Assembly (NCBI GenBank): GCA_025355545.1
Contig: JANXZN010000291.1
Coordinates: 1-42,170 of the forward strand
DNA length: 42,170 bases
Source of the DNA: Rhizobacter sp.
GTDB lineage: Bacteria; Pseudomonadota; Gammaproteobacteria; Burkholderiales; Burkholderiaceae_C
Direction of reading: 5' to 3'
The notes under the pieces are model-generated. The model saw only the letters and a program-made list of their open reading frames with translations. It was not told where the DNA came from and did not search any database. Of this stretch, positions 18,576-28,926 are shown piece by piece. How positions within the stretch are numbered: position 1 is the stretch's first letter; the number at the start of each line of letters is the position of its first letter. Both the position numbers and the translations under genes were made by a program.

Positions 18576-20516
18576 ATGTGCGGCATCACCGGCATCTTCG
18601 ACACCCGCACCGCGCGCCCGATCGATCGCGCGCAGCTGCAGCGCATGAACGAGTCGCAGCACCACCGCGGCCCCGACGAGGGCAGCGTGCATGTCGAGCC
18701 GGGCCTGGGCCTCGGCCACCGGCGCCTGGCGATCATCGACGTGGCGACCGGCCAGCAGCCGCTGTTCAACGAAGACGGGTCGGTCGCGGTGATCTTCAAC
18801 GGCGAGATCTACAACTATCAGTCGCTCATTCCCGAACTGCTCGCGCTCGGTCATGTGTTTCGTACCCGCAGCGACACCGAGGTCATCGTCCACGCCTGGG
18901 AGGCCTGGGGCGAGGACTGCGTGACGCGGTTCCGCGGCATGTTTGCGTTTGCGCTGTGGGACCGCAACCGCGAGACCCTGTTCCTCGCGCGCGACCGGCT
19001 CGCCGTCAAGCCGCTGCACTATGCGCTGCTCGACGACGGCACGCTGCTGTTCGGCTCCGAGCTCAAATCGCTGCTCGCGCACGGCGGCCTGCGGCGCGAC
19101 ATCGACCCGCTCGCGGTCGAGGAGTATTTCGCGCTCGGCTACGTCGCCGAGCCACGCTGCATCTTCCGCCAGGCGCGCAAGTTGCCGCCGGGCCATACCC
19201 TGTGTGTGCGGCGCGGCCACGCCATGCCCGGGCCGCGCGAATACTGGGACGTCCGTTTCACGCTGGCCAACCGCATCGGCGCCGAGGACGCCTGCGCGGA
19301 ACTGGCGCAGCGGCTGCGCGAATCGGTGCGGCTGCGCCTGATCTCCGAAGTGCCGCTGGGAGCCTTTCTTTCCGGCGGTGTCGATTCAAGCGCGATCGTC
19401 GCGACGATGGCTGCCCTCTCGGAGGAGCCGGTCAATACCTGCTCGATCGCGTTCGACGACCCGGGATACGACGAGTCGATGTTCGCTCAGATGGTCGCCG
19501 ACCGCTACCGCACGCGCCACTTCGTCGAGACCGTCAAGAGCGACGACTTCGACCTGATCGACACGCTGGCCGGTCTCTACGACGAGCCCTACGCCGACAG
19601 CTCGGCGATACCGACTTACCGGGTTTGCCAGCTCGCGCGCAAGCATGTCACCGTGGCGCTCTCGGGCGACGGCGGCGACGAGAGCTTCGGCGGCTACCGC
19701 CGCTACCGGCTGCATCTGCTCGAAGAGCGGCTGCGCGGCGCATTGCCGCAAACGGTGCGCGCGCCGCTCTTCGGGCTGCTGGGCCGCGTCTACCCCAAGG
19801 CCGACTGGGCGCCGCGCGTGCTGCGCGCGAAGACCACCTTCGAGGGCATGGCGCGCAATTCGGTCGAGGCCTATTTCCACAGCATGTCCGTTCTGCGCGA
19901 ACCGCTGCGCTCGCAGATGTTCAGCGACGGCTTCAGGCGGCAGCTCGCCGGCTATCGCGCGCAGGACGTCTTCGATCGCCATGCCGAGCGCGCCGACACC
20001 GATGACCCACTCGCGCTGATCCAGTATCTCGATCTGAAGACCTACCTGGTCGGCGACATCAACACCAAGGTCGACCGCGCCAGCATGGCGCACTCGCTGG
20101 AAGTGCGCGAGCCGCTGATGGACCATGAACTCGTGGAGTGGCTGGCGACCTTGCCGTCTTCGCTCAAGGTGCGCGGCCAAGAGGGCAAGTACCTGTTGAA
20201 GAAGGCGATGGAGCCGGCGCTGCCGAACGACGTGCTCTATCGGCCCAAGATGGGTTTTGCCGTCCCGCTGGCGCGCTGGTTCCGCGGACCGCTGCGAGAG
20301 CGCGTGCGCGCGGCGGTGCTCGGCCCCCGCCTGGCGGCGACCGGCTGGTTCGACCGCCGCGCGCTCGAACAGTTGCTCGCCTCCCACCAGTCAGGCGCAC
20401 GCGACCACAGCGCGCCACTGTGGAGCCTGCTGATGTTCGAGGCATTCCTGCGCCGCGTCGTTGACGCCGAAGGCGTCGCCCCGGAGATCGCGCGGCCAGA
20501 GGCGCTGGTGTCGTGA
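18576..20516 (+). CDS. XrtA-system glutamine amidotransferase (asparagine synthetase family)
   Basis: This 646-residue protein has the class II glutaminase domain starting with Met-Cys-Gly (Cys2 nucleophile exposed after Met removal), HHRGPDEG and FNGEIYNY, followed by the ATP-pyrophosphatase domain with the SGGVDSSA loop and LSGDGGDESFGGY. The enzyme would hydrolyse glutamine and amidate a carboxylate after adenylation. In polysaccharide loci such proteins (for example WbpS, WbtH) amidate hexuronic acids, which fits the dehydrogenases here; that substrate is inferred. The ATG at 18576 is chosen because Cys must follow Met, with TTAGGA upstream. Confidence 0.9.
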   Translation: MCGITGIFDTRTARPIDRAQLQRMNESQHHRGPDEGSVHVEPGLGLGHRRLAIIDVATGQQPLFNEDGSVAVIFNGEIYNYQSLIPELLALGHVFRTRSDTEVIVHAWEAWGEDCVTRFRGMFAFALWDRNRETLFLARDRLAVKPLHYALLDDGTLLFGSELKSLLAHGGLRRDIDPLAVEEYFALGYVAEPRCIFRQARKLPPGHTLCVRRGHAMPGPREYWDVRFTLANRIGAEDACAELAQRLRESVRLRLISEVPLGAFLSGGVDSSAIVATMAALSEEPVNTCSIAFDDPGYDESMFAQMVADRYRTRHFVETVKSDDFDLIDTLAGLYDEPYADSSAIPTYRVCQLARKHVTVALSGDGGDESFGGYRRYRLHLLEERLRGALPQTVRAPLFGLLGRVYPKADWAPRVLRAKTTFEGMARNSVEAYFHSMSVLREPLRSQMFSDGFRRQLAGYRAQDVFDRHAERADTDDPLALIQYLDLKTYLVGDINTKVDRASMAHSLEVREPLMDHELVEWLATLPSSLKVRGQEGKYLLKKAMEPALPNDVLYRPKMGFAVPLARWFRGPLRERVRAAVLGPRLAATGWFDRRALEQLLASHQSGARDHSAPLWSLLMFEAFLRRVVDAEGVAPEIARPEALVS

Positions 20517-20610
20517 CCGCGCCGCGCACGAGGCGCAGCATCGATTCGCCGCACCGACCGCCTGCGCTCGGGCGCTGGCCGGCGCTCGCCTGATCCGACG
20601 AGGCGCGAGC

Positions 20611-22536
20611 ATGTGCGGCATCCACGGCATCTACCGCTTCGACGGTACCCAGCCCTCGCGAGAGGCGCTCGCCGCGATGGGCAATGTCACCCGGCATCGC
20701 GGCCCGGACGATGCCGGGTTTCACGTCGACGGGCCGTGCGGCATCGCGATGCGGCGCCTGTCCATCATCGACCTGGCCGGCGGTCATCAGCCGCTCGTGA
20801 GCGCTGATGGCGCGCTCTGGCTGGTGTGCAACGGCGAGATCTACAACTTCCGCGAGCTGCGCGCCGAGTTGCAGGACAGGGGCTACGCGTTCAGGACCGG
20901 CTCGGACTCCGAAGTCCTGCTGAACCTCTACGCGGCCGAGGGCGACGACTTCGTGCACCGCCTCAACGGCATGTTCGACTTTGCGCTCTGGGATGCGCGC
21001 CGGCAGCGCCTGCTGATTGGCCGCGACCGGCTCGGCATCAAGCCGCTCTATGTGATGCAGGACGGCGCGCAACTCGCCTTCGCGAGCGAGGCCAAGGCCT
21101 TGCTCGCGTTGCCGGGTCAGCGCGCCGAACTCGACCGCGAGGTGCTTGCCGACTATCTCCATCTGGGCTACGTGGCGGCACCCGGCTGCATCTTCAAAGG
21201 CCTGCGCAAACTGCCACCGGCCACGCTGCTGTCGGTCGAGGCCGGCCAGGTGCGTGAGTGGCGCTACTGGCGACTGCCGCAACAGATCGACACGGCGACG
21301 ACGCCGGCGCAGTGGGCCGGGCGCCTGACGGTGCAGCTCGAGGAATCAGTGCGCATGCAGATGGTCGCCGACGTACCGATCGGCGCCTTCCTCTCGGGCG
21401 GGGTCGATTCGAGCGCCGTCGTCGGCTTCATGGCGCGGCATTCGACGCAGCCGATCCGCACGTATGCGATCGGCTTCGCAGGCGGCGAGGCCGAAGAGCT
21501 TTACAACGAGCTGCCGTACGCCCGACGAGTCGCCGAGCTGTTCGGCACGGAGCACCGCGAAATCGTCGTCAAGCCCGACGTCGTCGCGCTGTTGCCGAAG
21601 CTGCTGTGGCACATGGACGAGCCGCTGTGCGACACGGCCTTCATCACGACCTTTCTGGTGTCGGAGTTCGCGCGCCAGGACGTGAAGGTGATTCTGTCCG
21701 GCGTCGGCGGCGACGAGCTGTTCGGCGGTTACCGGCGCTACCTCGGCCAGCACTACGCGCAACGCTATCAGCGGCTGCCGCGCTGGGCACGGAGCGCCGC
21801 GTCTTTCGCTGCGCAGCGCCTGCCGGCGGACCGCCACTCGGGCGTCCTCAATGCCATGCGCCTGGCACGAGGCTTCGTGGCGTCGGCGGAGATGAGTGCC
21901 GACGACCGCTACCGCAGCTACGTCCAGGTGCTGGCGCGCGACCGCGTCGCGGCGCTGCTGCTCGAGCCGACCGTGGCGACTGGCGACGCGCTTGGCCTGG
22001 CATTCGCGGCCGCGGGCGATGCGGACGATCTCAATCGGCTGTTCGCAGTCGATGCCGAGACCCAGTTGCCCGACGACCTGCTGATGCTGACCGACCGGAT
22101 GAGCATGGCGGTGTCGCTCGAATGCCGCGTTCCGCTGCTCGACCATCAGCTGGTGGAGATGGCCGCGTCGATCCCGGCGTCGGTCAAGGTCGGCGGCGGG
22201 CAGCTCAAGGCGCTGATGAAGCGCTCGTTGGCAGGGCTGCTGCCCGACGACATCCTCCATCGCCGCAAGCGCGGTTTCGGCACGCCAATGGGCGCGTGGC
22301 TGAAGTGCGAGCTCGCGCCGCTGCTGCGGCGACTTCTCTCCCCCGACGTGTTGCGCGAACGCGGGCTGTTCCGGGTCGATGCCGTCGAGCGACTGCTTGG
22401 CGACCACCAGGCCAATCGCATCGACGGAACCGATCCCCTGCTCGCGCTGATGAACCTCGAGATCTGGAGCCGGATGTACCTCGATGGCCGCGAGCCGGAC
22501 GATGTGGCGATCGAGCTGCAGAGCCTGAACACATGA
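20611..22536 (+). CDS. asnB: second glutamine amidotransferase, asparagine synthetase (glutamine-hydrolysing) type
   Basis: This 641-residue protein has the same two-domain layout as its upstream neighbour: Cys2 in MCGIHGIYRFDG, RHRGPDDAG, CNGEIYNF, then SGGVDSSAVVGF and LSGVGGDELFGGYRRY. Both active sites appear intact. The two genes are only moderately similar, so this looks like an older paralogue or independent recruitment, not a recent tandem copy. A gap of 94 nt precedes it without an obvious promoter. Its stop overlaps the next start as ATGA. Uronate amidation is as likely as asparagine synthesis given the setting. Confidence 0.85.
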   Translation: MCGIHGIYRFDGTQPSREALAAMGNVTRHRGPDDAGFHVDGPCGIAMRRLSIIDLAGGHQPLVSADGALWLVCNGEIYNFRELRAELQDRGYAFRTGSDSEVLLNLYAAEGDDFVHRLNGMFDFALWDARRQRLLIGRDRLGIKPLYVMQDGAQLAFASEAKALLALPGQRAELDREVLADYLHLGYVAAPGCIFKGLRKLPPATLLSVEAGQVREWRYWRLPQQIDTATTPAQWAGRLTVQLEESVRMQMVADVPIGAFLSGGVDSSAVVGFMARHSTQPIRTYAIGFAGGEAEELYNELPYARRVAELFGTEHREIVVKPDVVALLPKLLWHMDEPLCDTAFITTFLVSEFARQDVKVILSGVGGDELFGGYRRYLGQHYAQRYQRLPRWARSAASFAAQRLPADRHSGVLNAMRLARGFVASAEMSADDRYRSYVQVLARDRVAALLLEPTVATGDALGLAFAAAGDADDLNRLFAVDAETQLPDDLLMLTDRMSMAVSLECRVPLLDHQLVEMAASIPASVKVGGGQLKALMKRSLAGLLPDDILHRRKRGFGTPMGAWLKCELAPLLRRLLSPDVLRERGLFRVDAVERLLGDHQANRIDGTDPLLALMNLEIWSRMYLDGREPDDVAIELQSLNT

Positions 22537-23744
22537 ACATCCTCTATCTCTGCCATCGCTTCCCGTTTCCGCCCAAGCGAGGCGGCAAGATCAGGCCGTT
22601 CAACATGATTCGGCACTTCGCCGCCAGCGGCCATCGGGTCACGGTGTGCTCGCTCGCGCGCACGCCCGGCGAGGCGACCGACGGCGACGGGATCGCGGCG
22701 TACTGCGCCGATTTCGAGGTTGTGCGGGTGCACGAGCCGATCCAGCTGGCCCGCATGGTCTCGCGGCTGCCGCTGCCCACGCCATCGTCGATGGGCTACT
22801 TCTACTCGGGGCAGCTGGCGCGGCGCGTGCGCGAGCGGCTCGCCGCGCAGACGTGGGATCTGATCTTCGTCCACTGCTCTTCGGTGGCGCAGTACGTGGA
22901 GCATGTGCGCGACGTACCGAAGATTCTCGACTTCGGCGACATGGACTCGCACAAGTGGATCGAGTACGGAAATCACAAGTCGCGCCCCCTGTCCTGGGGC
23001 TATCGTTTCGAGGGCGCAAAGATGATGATGGCGGAGAAGCGCCTGGCGCGGTGCTTCGACATGTGTACCGCCACGACGCGCGCCGAGTGGGAAACCCTGG
23101 AGAGCTACGAAACCGGCGCGGCGACCGACTGGTTTCCCAACGGCGTGGACAGCGAGTTCTTCAGCCCCGGCGACGAGCCCTACGACACCGACACCATCAG
23201 CTTCATTGGCCGAATGGACTATTACCCGAACCAGGAATGCATGAGCCGCTTCTGCGAGCAGGTCTGGCCGAGGCTCAGGGCGCGGCGGCCGGGCGTGAAG
23301 CTCGTCATCGTCGGCGCCGATCCGTCGCCCGAGATGCGCGATCTGGGCCGGCGACCCGGGATAACGGTCACCGGGTCGGTGCCCGACGTGCGCCCGTACG
23401 TTCGCAAGTCGGCCGCGATGGTAGCGCCCCTCGCGATCGCCCGCGGCACGCAGAACAAGATTCTCGAGGCGATGGCGATGGGCGTTCCCGTGGTGACCAG
23501 CGGCCTCGCCGCCGGCGGTGTCGATGCCGAAGCGGGCGCGCATCTCGTCATCGCCGACTCGCCCGATGCGCAGGCCGACGCGATCGCAAGGCTGCTGGAG
23601 TCGCCGGCGGAGCGCCAGCGGCTCGCGCTCGCCGGTCGGGCACGCGTGCTCAGCCATCACGCCTGGGAGCGTTCGATGACTCGGCTCGACGGCATCGTCG
23701 AGCGCTGCGTCACGAGCCGCCGGCAACGCCAAGGAGCGACATGA
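22533..23744 (+). CDS. XrtA-system glycosyltransferase (TIGR03087-like, GT4)
   Basis: This 403-residue GT-B glycosyltransferase opens with MNILYLCHRFPFPPKRGGK, the typical start of the exosortase-linked TIGR03087 group. The C-terminal nucleotide-sugar domain holds FIGRMDYYPN, the GSVPDVRPYV segment and ARGTQNKILEAMAMGVPVV, where the Lys and Glu contact the donor. It would add one sugar to the lipid-linked repeat unit on the cytoplasmic face. It is coupled on both sides through ATGA overlaps (with the amidotransferase before and the AlgD-type gene after). Donor and acceptor are unknown. Confidence 0.88.
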   Translation: MNILYLCHRFPFPPKRGGKIRPFNMIRHFAASGHRVTVCSLARTPGEATDGDGIAAYCADFEVVRVHEPIQLARMVSRLPLPTPSSMGYFYSGQLARRVRERLAAQTWDLIFVHCSSVAQYVEHVRDVPKILDFGDMDSHKWIEYGNHKSRPLSWGYRFEGAKMMMAEKRLARCFDMCTATTRAEWETLESYETGAATDWFPNGVDSEFFSPGDEPYDTDTISFIGRMDYYPNQECMSRFCEQVWPRLRARRPGVKLVIVGADPSPEMRDLGRRPGITVTGSVPDVRPYVRKSAAMVAPLAIARGTQNKILEAMAMGVPVVTSGLAAGGVDAEAGAHLVIADSPDAQADAIARLLESPAERQRLALAGRARVLSHHAWERSMTRLDGIVERCVTSRRQRQGAT

Positions 23745-25057
23745 AGGTCAGCGTCTTCGGCTTGGGATATGTGGGCGCGGTCTCCTGCGGCTGTCTGCCC
23801 GAACTCGGCCACGAGGTGATCGGTGTCGACACCAACCCGACCAAGGTCAGGATGATCAACGACGGGCGTTCGCCGGTCGTCGAAGAGGGTATCGACGAAC
23901 TGATCGAAGCGGCGGTGCGCTCCGAGAAACTGCATGCGACTGACGATCTGGCGGCCGCCGTGATGGACTCGGAGGTCTCGCTCGTCTCGGTCGCCACGCC
24001 CGCCAAGGCCAACTTCGCGCCCGACCTGACCGCGGTCGAGGGCGTGATCCGGTCGATCGGCGAAGTCCTGCGCCGCAAGCCCGGCAGCCACACGATCGTG
24101 TTGCGCAGCACGGTCGCCCCCGGAACGACCGAAGACCACCTGCGGCCGATTCTCGAAGCCGGTGCCGGGCGCGCCGTGGGCGATCGCCTGTCGCTGGTCT
24201 TCAACCCGGAGTTCCTGCGCGAGGGGTCGTCGGTGAGGGATTTCCGCCATCCCCCGCAGACGATCGTTGGCAGCGTCGACGAGGCTGGCTACGAGTTGAT
24301 GGAGCGGCTCTACGCCGATGTGCCAGGCGCGTTCGTGCGCACCTCGTGCCGGGTTGCCGAGTCGGTCAAATACCTGTGCAACGTGTTCCACGCGATGAAG
24401 ATCGTGTTCGCGAACGAGGCCGGTTCGGTGCTCAAGGCCTACGGGCTCGACGCGCGCGAAGTCATGCGCATCTTCTGCCAGGACAAGCAGCTCAACATCT
24501 CGCCGCTGTACCTGCGCCCGGGCTTCGCATTCGGCGGATCGTGCCTTCCGAAGGAGGTCAAGGGCTTCGTCACGCTTGCACGGCAGGCCGATGTGCCGAT
24601 CCCCGCGCTCGCGCATCTGCTCGACAGCAACTCGGCGCACGTCGACCGCGCCTTCGAGATGATCGCCGCGGGCGGACGGCGTCGCGTTGCGCTGTTCGGA
24701 CTGGCGTTCAAGCCCGGCACCGACGACATGCGCGACTCGCCGCTGGTCGTGCTCGCGGAACGGCTCGTCGGCCGAGGCTTCGACATTGCGATCTACGACG
24801 GCTTCGTGCGCCTGAGCCGCCTGCTCGGCAAGAACAAGGAGTACATCGATCGTGAAGTCCCGCACCTCGATCGCCTGCTCAGGCCCACGCCCGAAGAGGC
24901 CTTGGAGCACGCCGAGGTGATCGTCGTCGGGCATGCAGATGCCGCCGTGCGGGAGTCGATCCGCAGGCATGCGGCGGGGCGGCGAATCGTCGACCTGAGC
25001 GGCTACGACGACCTGCGCGACTGCGGTGCGGCGTCCTACGAAGGCATCTGCTGGTGA
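23741..25057 (+). CDS. algD: GDP-mannose 6-dehydrogenase (AlgD type)
   Basis: This 438-residue dehydrogenase matches Pseudomonas aeruginosa AlgD along its whole length from memory, including [28 protein letters not shown], the NKEYI motif and the C-terminal EGICW. Glu157, Lys210 and Cys268 fall at the same residue numbers as AlgD's catalytic residues. The predicted reaction is GDP-mannose plus 2 NAD+ to GDP-mannuronate. No alg polymerase, epimerase or secretion genes are nearby, so the mannuronate is probably one sugar of a heteropolymer. It is coupled to its neighbours by ATGA and GTGA overlaps. Confidence 0.88.
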   Translation: MKVSVFGLGYVGAVSCGCLPELGHEVIGVDTNPTKVRMINDGRSPVVEEGIDELIEAAVRSEKLHATDDLAAAVMDSEVSLVSVATPAKANFAPDLTAVEGVIRSIGEVLRRKPGSHTIVLRSTVAPGTTEDHLRPILEAGAGRAVGDRLSLVFNPEFLREGSSVRDFRHPPQTIVGSVDEAGYELMERLYADVPGAFVRTSCRVAESVKYLCNVFHAMKIVFANEAGSVLKAYGLDAREVMRIFCQDKQLNISPLYLRPGFAFGGSCLPKEVKGFVTLARQADVPIPALAHLLDSNSAHVDRAFEMIAAGGRRRVALFGLAFKPGTDDMRDSPLVVLAERLVGRGFDIAIYDGFVRLSRLLGKNKEYIDREVPHLDRLLRPTPEEALEHAEVIVVGHADAAVRESIRRHAAGRRIVDLSGYDDLRDCGAASYEGICW

Positions 25058-26343
25058 ACCGCGACTGTCATCGCCTCGCATTCGTTTCGCCGACGTTCCT
25101 GTTTCCGAACGACACGGGCGGAAAGATCCGCACGACCAACATCCTGCGCGGCCTCAAGGACGGCGCGTTCGACATCACGCTGATGGGCCCTGCGACTGCC
25201 GAGCAGAGGTGCGTCTGGTCGGCCGATCTCGCCCGTGTCTGCGACCACTTCGTTCCGTGGGTGCCGCGCGTGCCGTTGCCGCGCTGGCGGCGCTCGGTCG
25301 ATCTGCTGGGGCGCGTGCCGGTCAATGTGGCTGCCGATCGGAGCGCAGCCGCGCGGCGGGTAGTGCGCGAAGGCCTTCAGGCGGGTCGTTTCGATGTCGC
25401 CGTCTTCGATTTCGTTCACGCTGCCGTGCTCAGGCCAGTGCGTATCGATGCGGCGACGGTCTGCTTCACCCACAATGTCGAGGCGGAGATCTTCCAGCGC
25501 CATGCGGACCAGAGCGGCGGCATGCTGATGCGGTCCATCTGGGCATCGCAGTACCGCAAGATGCTACGCTTCGAAGGCGATGCGCTGCGCCGCTTCACGC
25601 AGGTCGTTGCGGTCTCCGAGCGCGACGCGGCAAGGTTTCTCGCGTGGTACGGCATCCAGCACACGAGCGTCATCCCGACCGGAGTCGACCTCGATCACTT
25701 CGCTTGGCACGAGCCGCCGGCCGTCAGCGCCGGCAGGCCGCCGACGGTGGTCTTCACGGGATCGATGGACTGGGACGCCAACGTCGACGGCGTGCGCTTC
25801 TTCATCGAAAACGTCTGGCCGGCGGTCACGCGCCGGATCGCGGACGCTCGATTCGTCGTCGTCGGGCGCAGCCCGCCGCGCTCGCTCGTCGAGCTGGGCC
25901 ATGCGGCGAAGAACGTGCGCTTCACGGGCTTCGTCGACGATGTCCGGCCCGATGTTCACGCGGCGCACGTGGCCGTGATTCCGCTGCGCGTCGGGGGTGG
26001 CACGCGCATCAAGGTGTTCGAGGCGATGGCGATGGGGTGCCCGGTCGTCTCGACCGCGATCGGGGTCGAGGGACTCGACGTGGAGGACGGCGTCCACTAC
26101 CTTTGCCGCGAGGACGCGCAGGATCAGGCCCTGGCGATCATCGACCTGCTCGGCGACGCCGAGACCCGCGCCGGGTTGTCGCGGCGCGCGCGCGAGTGCG
26201 TGGAGCGCAGGTTCAGCCATCTCGAGGTCGCACGCGCGTTCGAGCGCGCATGCCTGCGCGCGGTCGAAACCGCTGCATCGAGGTCCGCGGCAACCGGCGG
26301 CGAGCCTCTGGCACAGAGCAGCCCACGCGAAGGAGTAACGTGA
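25054..26343 (+). CDS. glycosyltransferase (GT4 family)
   Basis: This 429-residue GT-B glycosyltransferase has the N-terminal acceptor domain start [20 protein letters not shown], the middle THNVEAEIF and [11 protein letters not shown], and a donor-binding C-terminal domain with [14 protein letters not shown] and [19 protein letters not shown]. It resembles the TIGR03087 neighbour at 22533 in architecture, so the two may be distant paralogues working on the same repeat unit. It starts at a GTG that overlaps the algD stop and ends in a GTGA overlap with ugd. The specific linkage is unknown. Confidence 0.85.
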   Translation: MNRDCHRLAFVSPTFLFPNDTGGKIRTTNILRGLKDGAFDITLMGPATAEQRCVWSADLARVCDHFVPWVPRVPLPRWRRSVDLLGRVPVNVAADRSAAARRVVREGLQAGRFDVAVFDFVHAAVLRPVRIDAATVCFTHNVEAEIFQRHADQSGGMLMRSIWASQYRKMLRFEGDALRRFTQVVAVSERDAARFLAWYGIQHTSVIPTGVDLDHFAWHEPPAVSAGRPPTVVFTGSMDWDANVDGVRFFIENVWPAVTRRIADARFVVVGRSPPRSLVELGHAAKNVRFTGFVDDVRPDVHAAHVAVIPLRVGGGTRIKVFEAMAMGCPVVSTAIGVEGLDVEDGVHYLCREDAQDQALAIIDLLGDAETRAGLSRRARECVERRFSHLEVARAFERACLRAVETAASRSAATGGEPLAQSSPREGVT

Positions 26344-27704
26344 AAGTCACCGTCATCGGCACCGGCTATGTCGGCCTCGTCACCGGCGCATGTCTGGCAG
26401 AAATGGGAAACCATGTCGTCTGCCACGACGTCGACGAGCGCAAGGTCCGGATCCTCAACGAAGGCGGTATTCCGATCCACGAGCCGGGGCTCGACACGCT
26501 GGTGCAGCGCAACGCGGCGGTCGGCCGCCTGCAATTCACGACCGACGCCGCCGCGGCGGTCGGACACGGAACCTTGTTGCTGATCGGCGTCGGAACGCCA
26601 CCTGGGGAAACCGGCGCCGCTGACCTGAAGCACGTGCTCGCCGCGGCACGCAGCATCGGTTCGCACATGACCGACTACAAGGTCGTCGTCGACAAGAGCA
26701 CCGTGCCTGTGGGCACCGCCGACAAGGTGCGCGCCGCCATCAGCGCCGAGCTCGAGCGGCGCGACCTCGATGTCGAGTTCGCGGTTGTCAGCAACCCCGA
26801 ATTCCTGAAGGAGGGCGCTGCGGTAGAGGACTTTATGCGGCCCGATCGCATCATCGTCGGCGCCGACGACGAGCGCGCCGTGCTGCTGATGCGCGCGCTC
26901 TATGCGCCGTTCACGCGCAACCACGATCGGCTGCAGCTCATGGACTTGCGCAGCGCCGAGTTCACTAAGTACGCCGCCAACGCGATGCTCGCCACGCGCA
27001 TCAGCTTCATGAACGAAATCGCGTTGCTCGCGGAACGTGTCGGCGCGGACATCGAACTGGTGCGCCGCGGCATCGGCAGCGATCCGCGCATCGGCACGAT
27101 GTTTCTCTACCCCGGTGCGGGATACGGCGGCTCGTGCTTTCCGAAGGACGTCAAGGCGCTGATTCGCACCGGCTGCGACCACGGTCTGGAGCTCGGCGTG
27201 CTCGCAGCGGTCGAGGCCGCCAACGAACGGCAGAAGAGGGTGCTGGTCGACAAGGTGGTCGAACGGTTCGGCGAAGACCTTCGCGGTCGCACATTCGCGG
27301 TCTGGGGCCTGGCCTTCAAGCCCGACACCGACGACATGCGCGAGGCGCCGAGCCTCGTGGTTGTGAGGGAACTTGCTCGCCGCGGCGCCAGGCTGCGGGC
27401 TTACGACCCGGTGGCGATGCCGACCGCCCGGCGCGTGCTGGAAGATGTTCCAGAAGTCACTTTCGCGCCAGACCAGAATGGCGCGCTCGCCGGCGCCGAT
27501 GCGCTGCTCATCGTGACCGAGTGGCGGGAGTTCCGCAGCCCCGATTTCCAGTTCATCCGCTCCGCGCTGAAAGTGCCGCTGATCTTCGACGGGCGCAATC
27601 TTTTCGAACCGGCGGACGTCAAAGCCATGGGCATCGAATACTGGGCGATCGGGCGGGGCGACTCGGTGCGCATCGCCGCGCCCCGCGACGACGCACCGGA
27701 GTGA
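26340..27704 (+). CDS. ugd: UDP-glucose 6-dehydrogenase
   Basis: This 454-residue enzyme oxidises UDP-glucose to UDP-glucuronate. The motifs are [17 protein letters not shown] at the N-terminus, [42 protein letters not shown] and [14 protein letters not shown] with catalytic Cys266. These are standard for bacterial Ugd and differ from the AlgD-type protein two genes upstream, which carries GGSCLPK and the EGICW end. The GTG start overlaps the previous stop. This is the third nucleotide-sugar dehydrogenase of the operon, so glucuronate is likely one of the sugars. Confidence 0.93.
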   Translation: MKVTVIGTGYVGLVTGACLAEMGNHVVCHDVDERKVRILNEGGIPIHEPGLDTLVQRNAAVGRLQFTTDAAAAVGHGTLLLIGVGTPPGETGAADLKHVLAAARSIGSHMTDYKVVVDKSTVPVGTADKVRAAISAELERRDLDVEFAVVSNPEFLKEGAAVEDFMRPDRIIVGADDERAVLLMRALYAPFTRNHDRLQLMDLRSAEFTKYAANAMLATRISFMNEIALLAERVGADIELVRRGIGSDPRIGTMFLYPGAGYGGSCFPKDVKALIRTGCDHGLELGVLAAVEAANERQKRVLVDKVVERFGEDLRGRTFAVWGLAFKPDTDDMREAPSLVVVRELARRGARLRAYDPVAMPTARRVLEDVPEVTFAPDQNGALAGADALLIVTEWREFRSPDFQFIRSALKVPLIFDGRNLFEPADVKAMGIEYWAIGRGDSVRIAAPRDDAPE

Positions 27705-27711
27705 TCGCGTC

Positions 27712-28926
27712 ATGTCTCGCAAGGTTCGCACGCTGCTGTTCTCGACGCTGTATCCAAGCAGCGCGCGGCCGGGGCACGGCATCTTCGTCGAGACGCGGCT
27801 GCGCGAACTGTTGCACACCGGCGCGATCGAAACCAAGGTGCTGGCGCCGGTGCCCTGGTTCCCGAGCACCGACCCGCGCTGGGGCGAGCACGCGAAGATC
27901 GCGGCAACGCCCGCACGCGAGACCCGCAATGGCATCGACGTGCTGCATCCGCGGTACCTGGTCGTGCCGAAGGTCGGGATGACCGTCGCGCCGTATTTGC
28001 TGGCGGCCGCTTCGATCGGCCCGATGCGCCGATTGATTGCAGACGGCTGGGACTTCGACGTCATCGACGCGCACTACTTCTACCCCGATGGCGTGGCGGC
28101 CGCGATGCTCGCGCGCAGTGTCGGCAAGCGGCTCGTCATCACGGCGCGCGGTACCGACCTCAACCTGATCCCGCGACATGCGCTGCCGCGCCGCATGATG
28201 CAGTGGGCTGCCCGGCGTGCCGATGCGTCGATCGGCGTCTGCGCGGCGCTGGTCGATGTGCTGCGCGGCTGGGATATCGACCCCGCGCGCCTGCACGTGA
28301 TGCGCAATGGTGTGGACTTGCAGCGCTTCCATCCCCTGCCGGGCGATCGGGCGCGGCAGCAACTGGGGATCGACGGATCGCCGATCCTGCTGAGCGTCGG
28401 AAACCTGCTCGAACTGAAAGGCCACCACCTCGTGATCGACGCGCTGAAGGCGCTCGGGGCGGAGTTCCCGGCGGCGCGGCTGGTCATCGTCGGCCAGGGC
28501 CCCGAGCGCCGGCGTCTGGAGGCGCGTGCGCGCGAGCGCGGGGTGGTGCAGCGGGTCACGTTCGCGGGCGCCGTGCCGAACGCGCAGCTCGCGGCGTGGT
28601 ACAGCGCGGCCGACGTTTTCGTGCTGGCGTCGCGCCGCGAAGGCTGGGCCAACGTGCTGCTCGAAGCCATGGCCTGCGGAACGCCGGTCGTGGCCACGGA
28701 CGCAGGTGGCACGTCCGAGGTCGTGGCGGGAATCGCCGGCGTGCTGATCGGCGAGCGTACCGGCGAGTCGCTTGCGGCGGCGCTGCGCGCGATTCTCGCT
28801 GCGCCACCTGCGCGTGCCGCCGTTCGCGCCTACGCGGAAGGCTTCGGATGGGACGAGACGAGCCAAGCCCAACTGCATCTCTTCGGTCGTCTGGCAGCGG
28901 CGGGCCGGGAGTTCGGCCGTGCGTGA
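27712..28926 (+). CDS. glycosyltransferase (GT4 family)
   Basis: This 404-residue GT-B glycosyltransferase starts with LLFSTLYPSSARPGHGIFVE and carries the acceptor-domain motif VIDAHYFYPDG and a donor site with SVGNLLELKGHHLVIDAL and REGWANVLLEAMACGTPVV. Close relatives often sit beside XrtA-type ligase genes. It begins 7 nt after ugd and its end overlaps the start of the ligase-like gene by 8 nt, so the pair is probably co-translated. The sugar it transfers is not predictable from the sequence. Confidence 0.85.
   Translation: MSRKVRTLLFSTLYPSSARPGHGIFVETRLRELLHTGAIETKVLAPVPWFPSTDPRWGEHAKIAATPARETRNGIDVLHPRYLVVPKVGMTVAPYLLAAASIGPMRRLIADGWDFDVIDAHYFYPDGVAAAMLARSVGKRLVITARGTDLNLIPRHALPRRMMQWAARRADASIGVCAALVDVLRGWDIDPARLHVMRNGVDLQRFHPLPGDRARQQLGIDGSPILLSVGNLLELKGHHLVIDALKALGAEFPAARLVIVGQGPERRRLEARARERGVVQRVTFAGAVPNAQLAAWYSAADVFVLASRREGWANVLLEAMACGTPVVATDAGGTSEVVAGIAGVLIGERTGESLAAALRAILAAPPARAAVRAYAEGFGWDETSQAQLHLFGRLAAAGREFGRA

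Noticed and set aside
20461-20610. N-terminal extension of the second amidotransferase from an upstream in-frame start
   Set aside because: Class II glutaminases need Cys directly after the initiator Met, which is satisfied only at 20611; the extension is Arg/Ala-rich noise.
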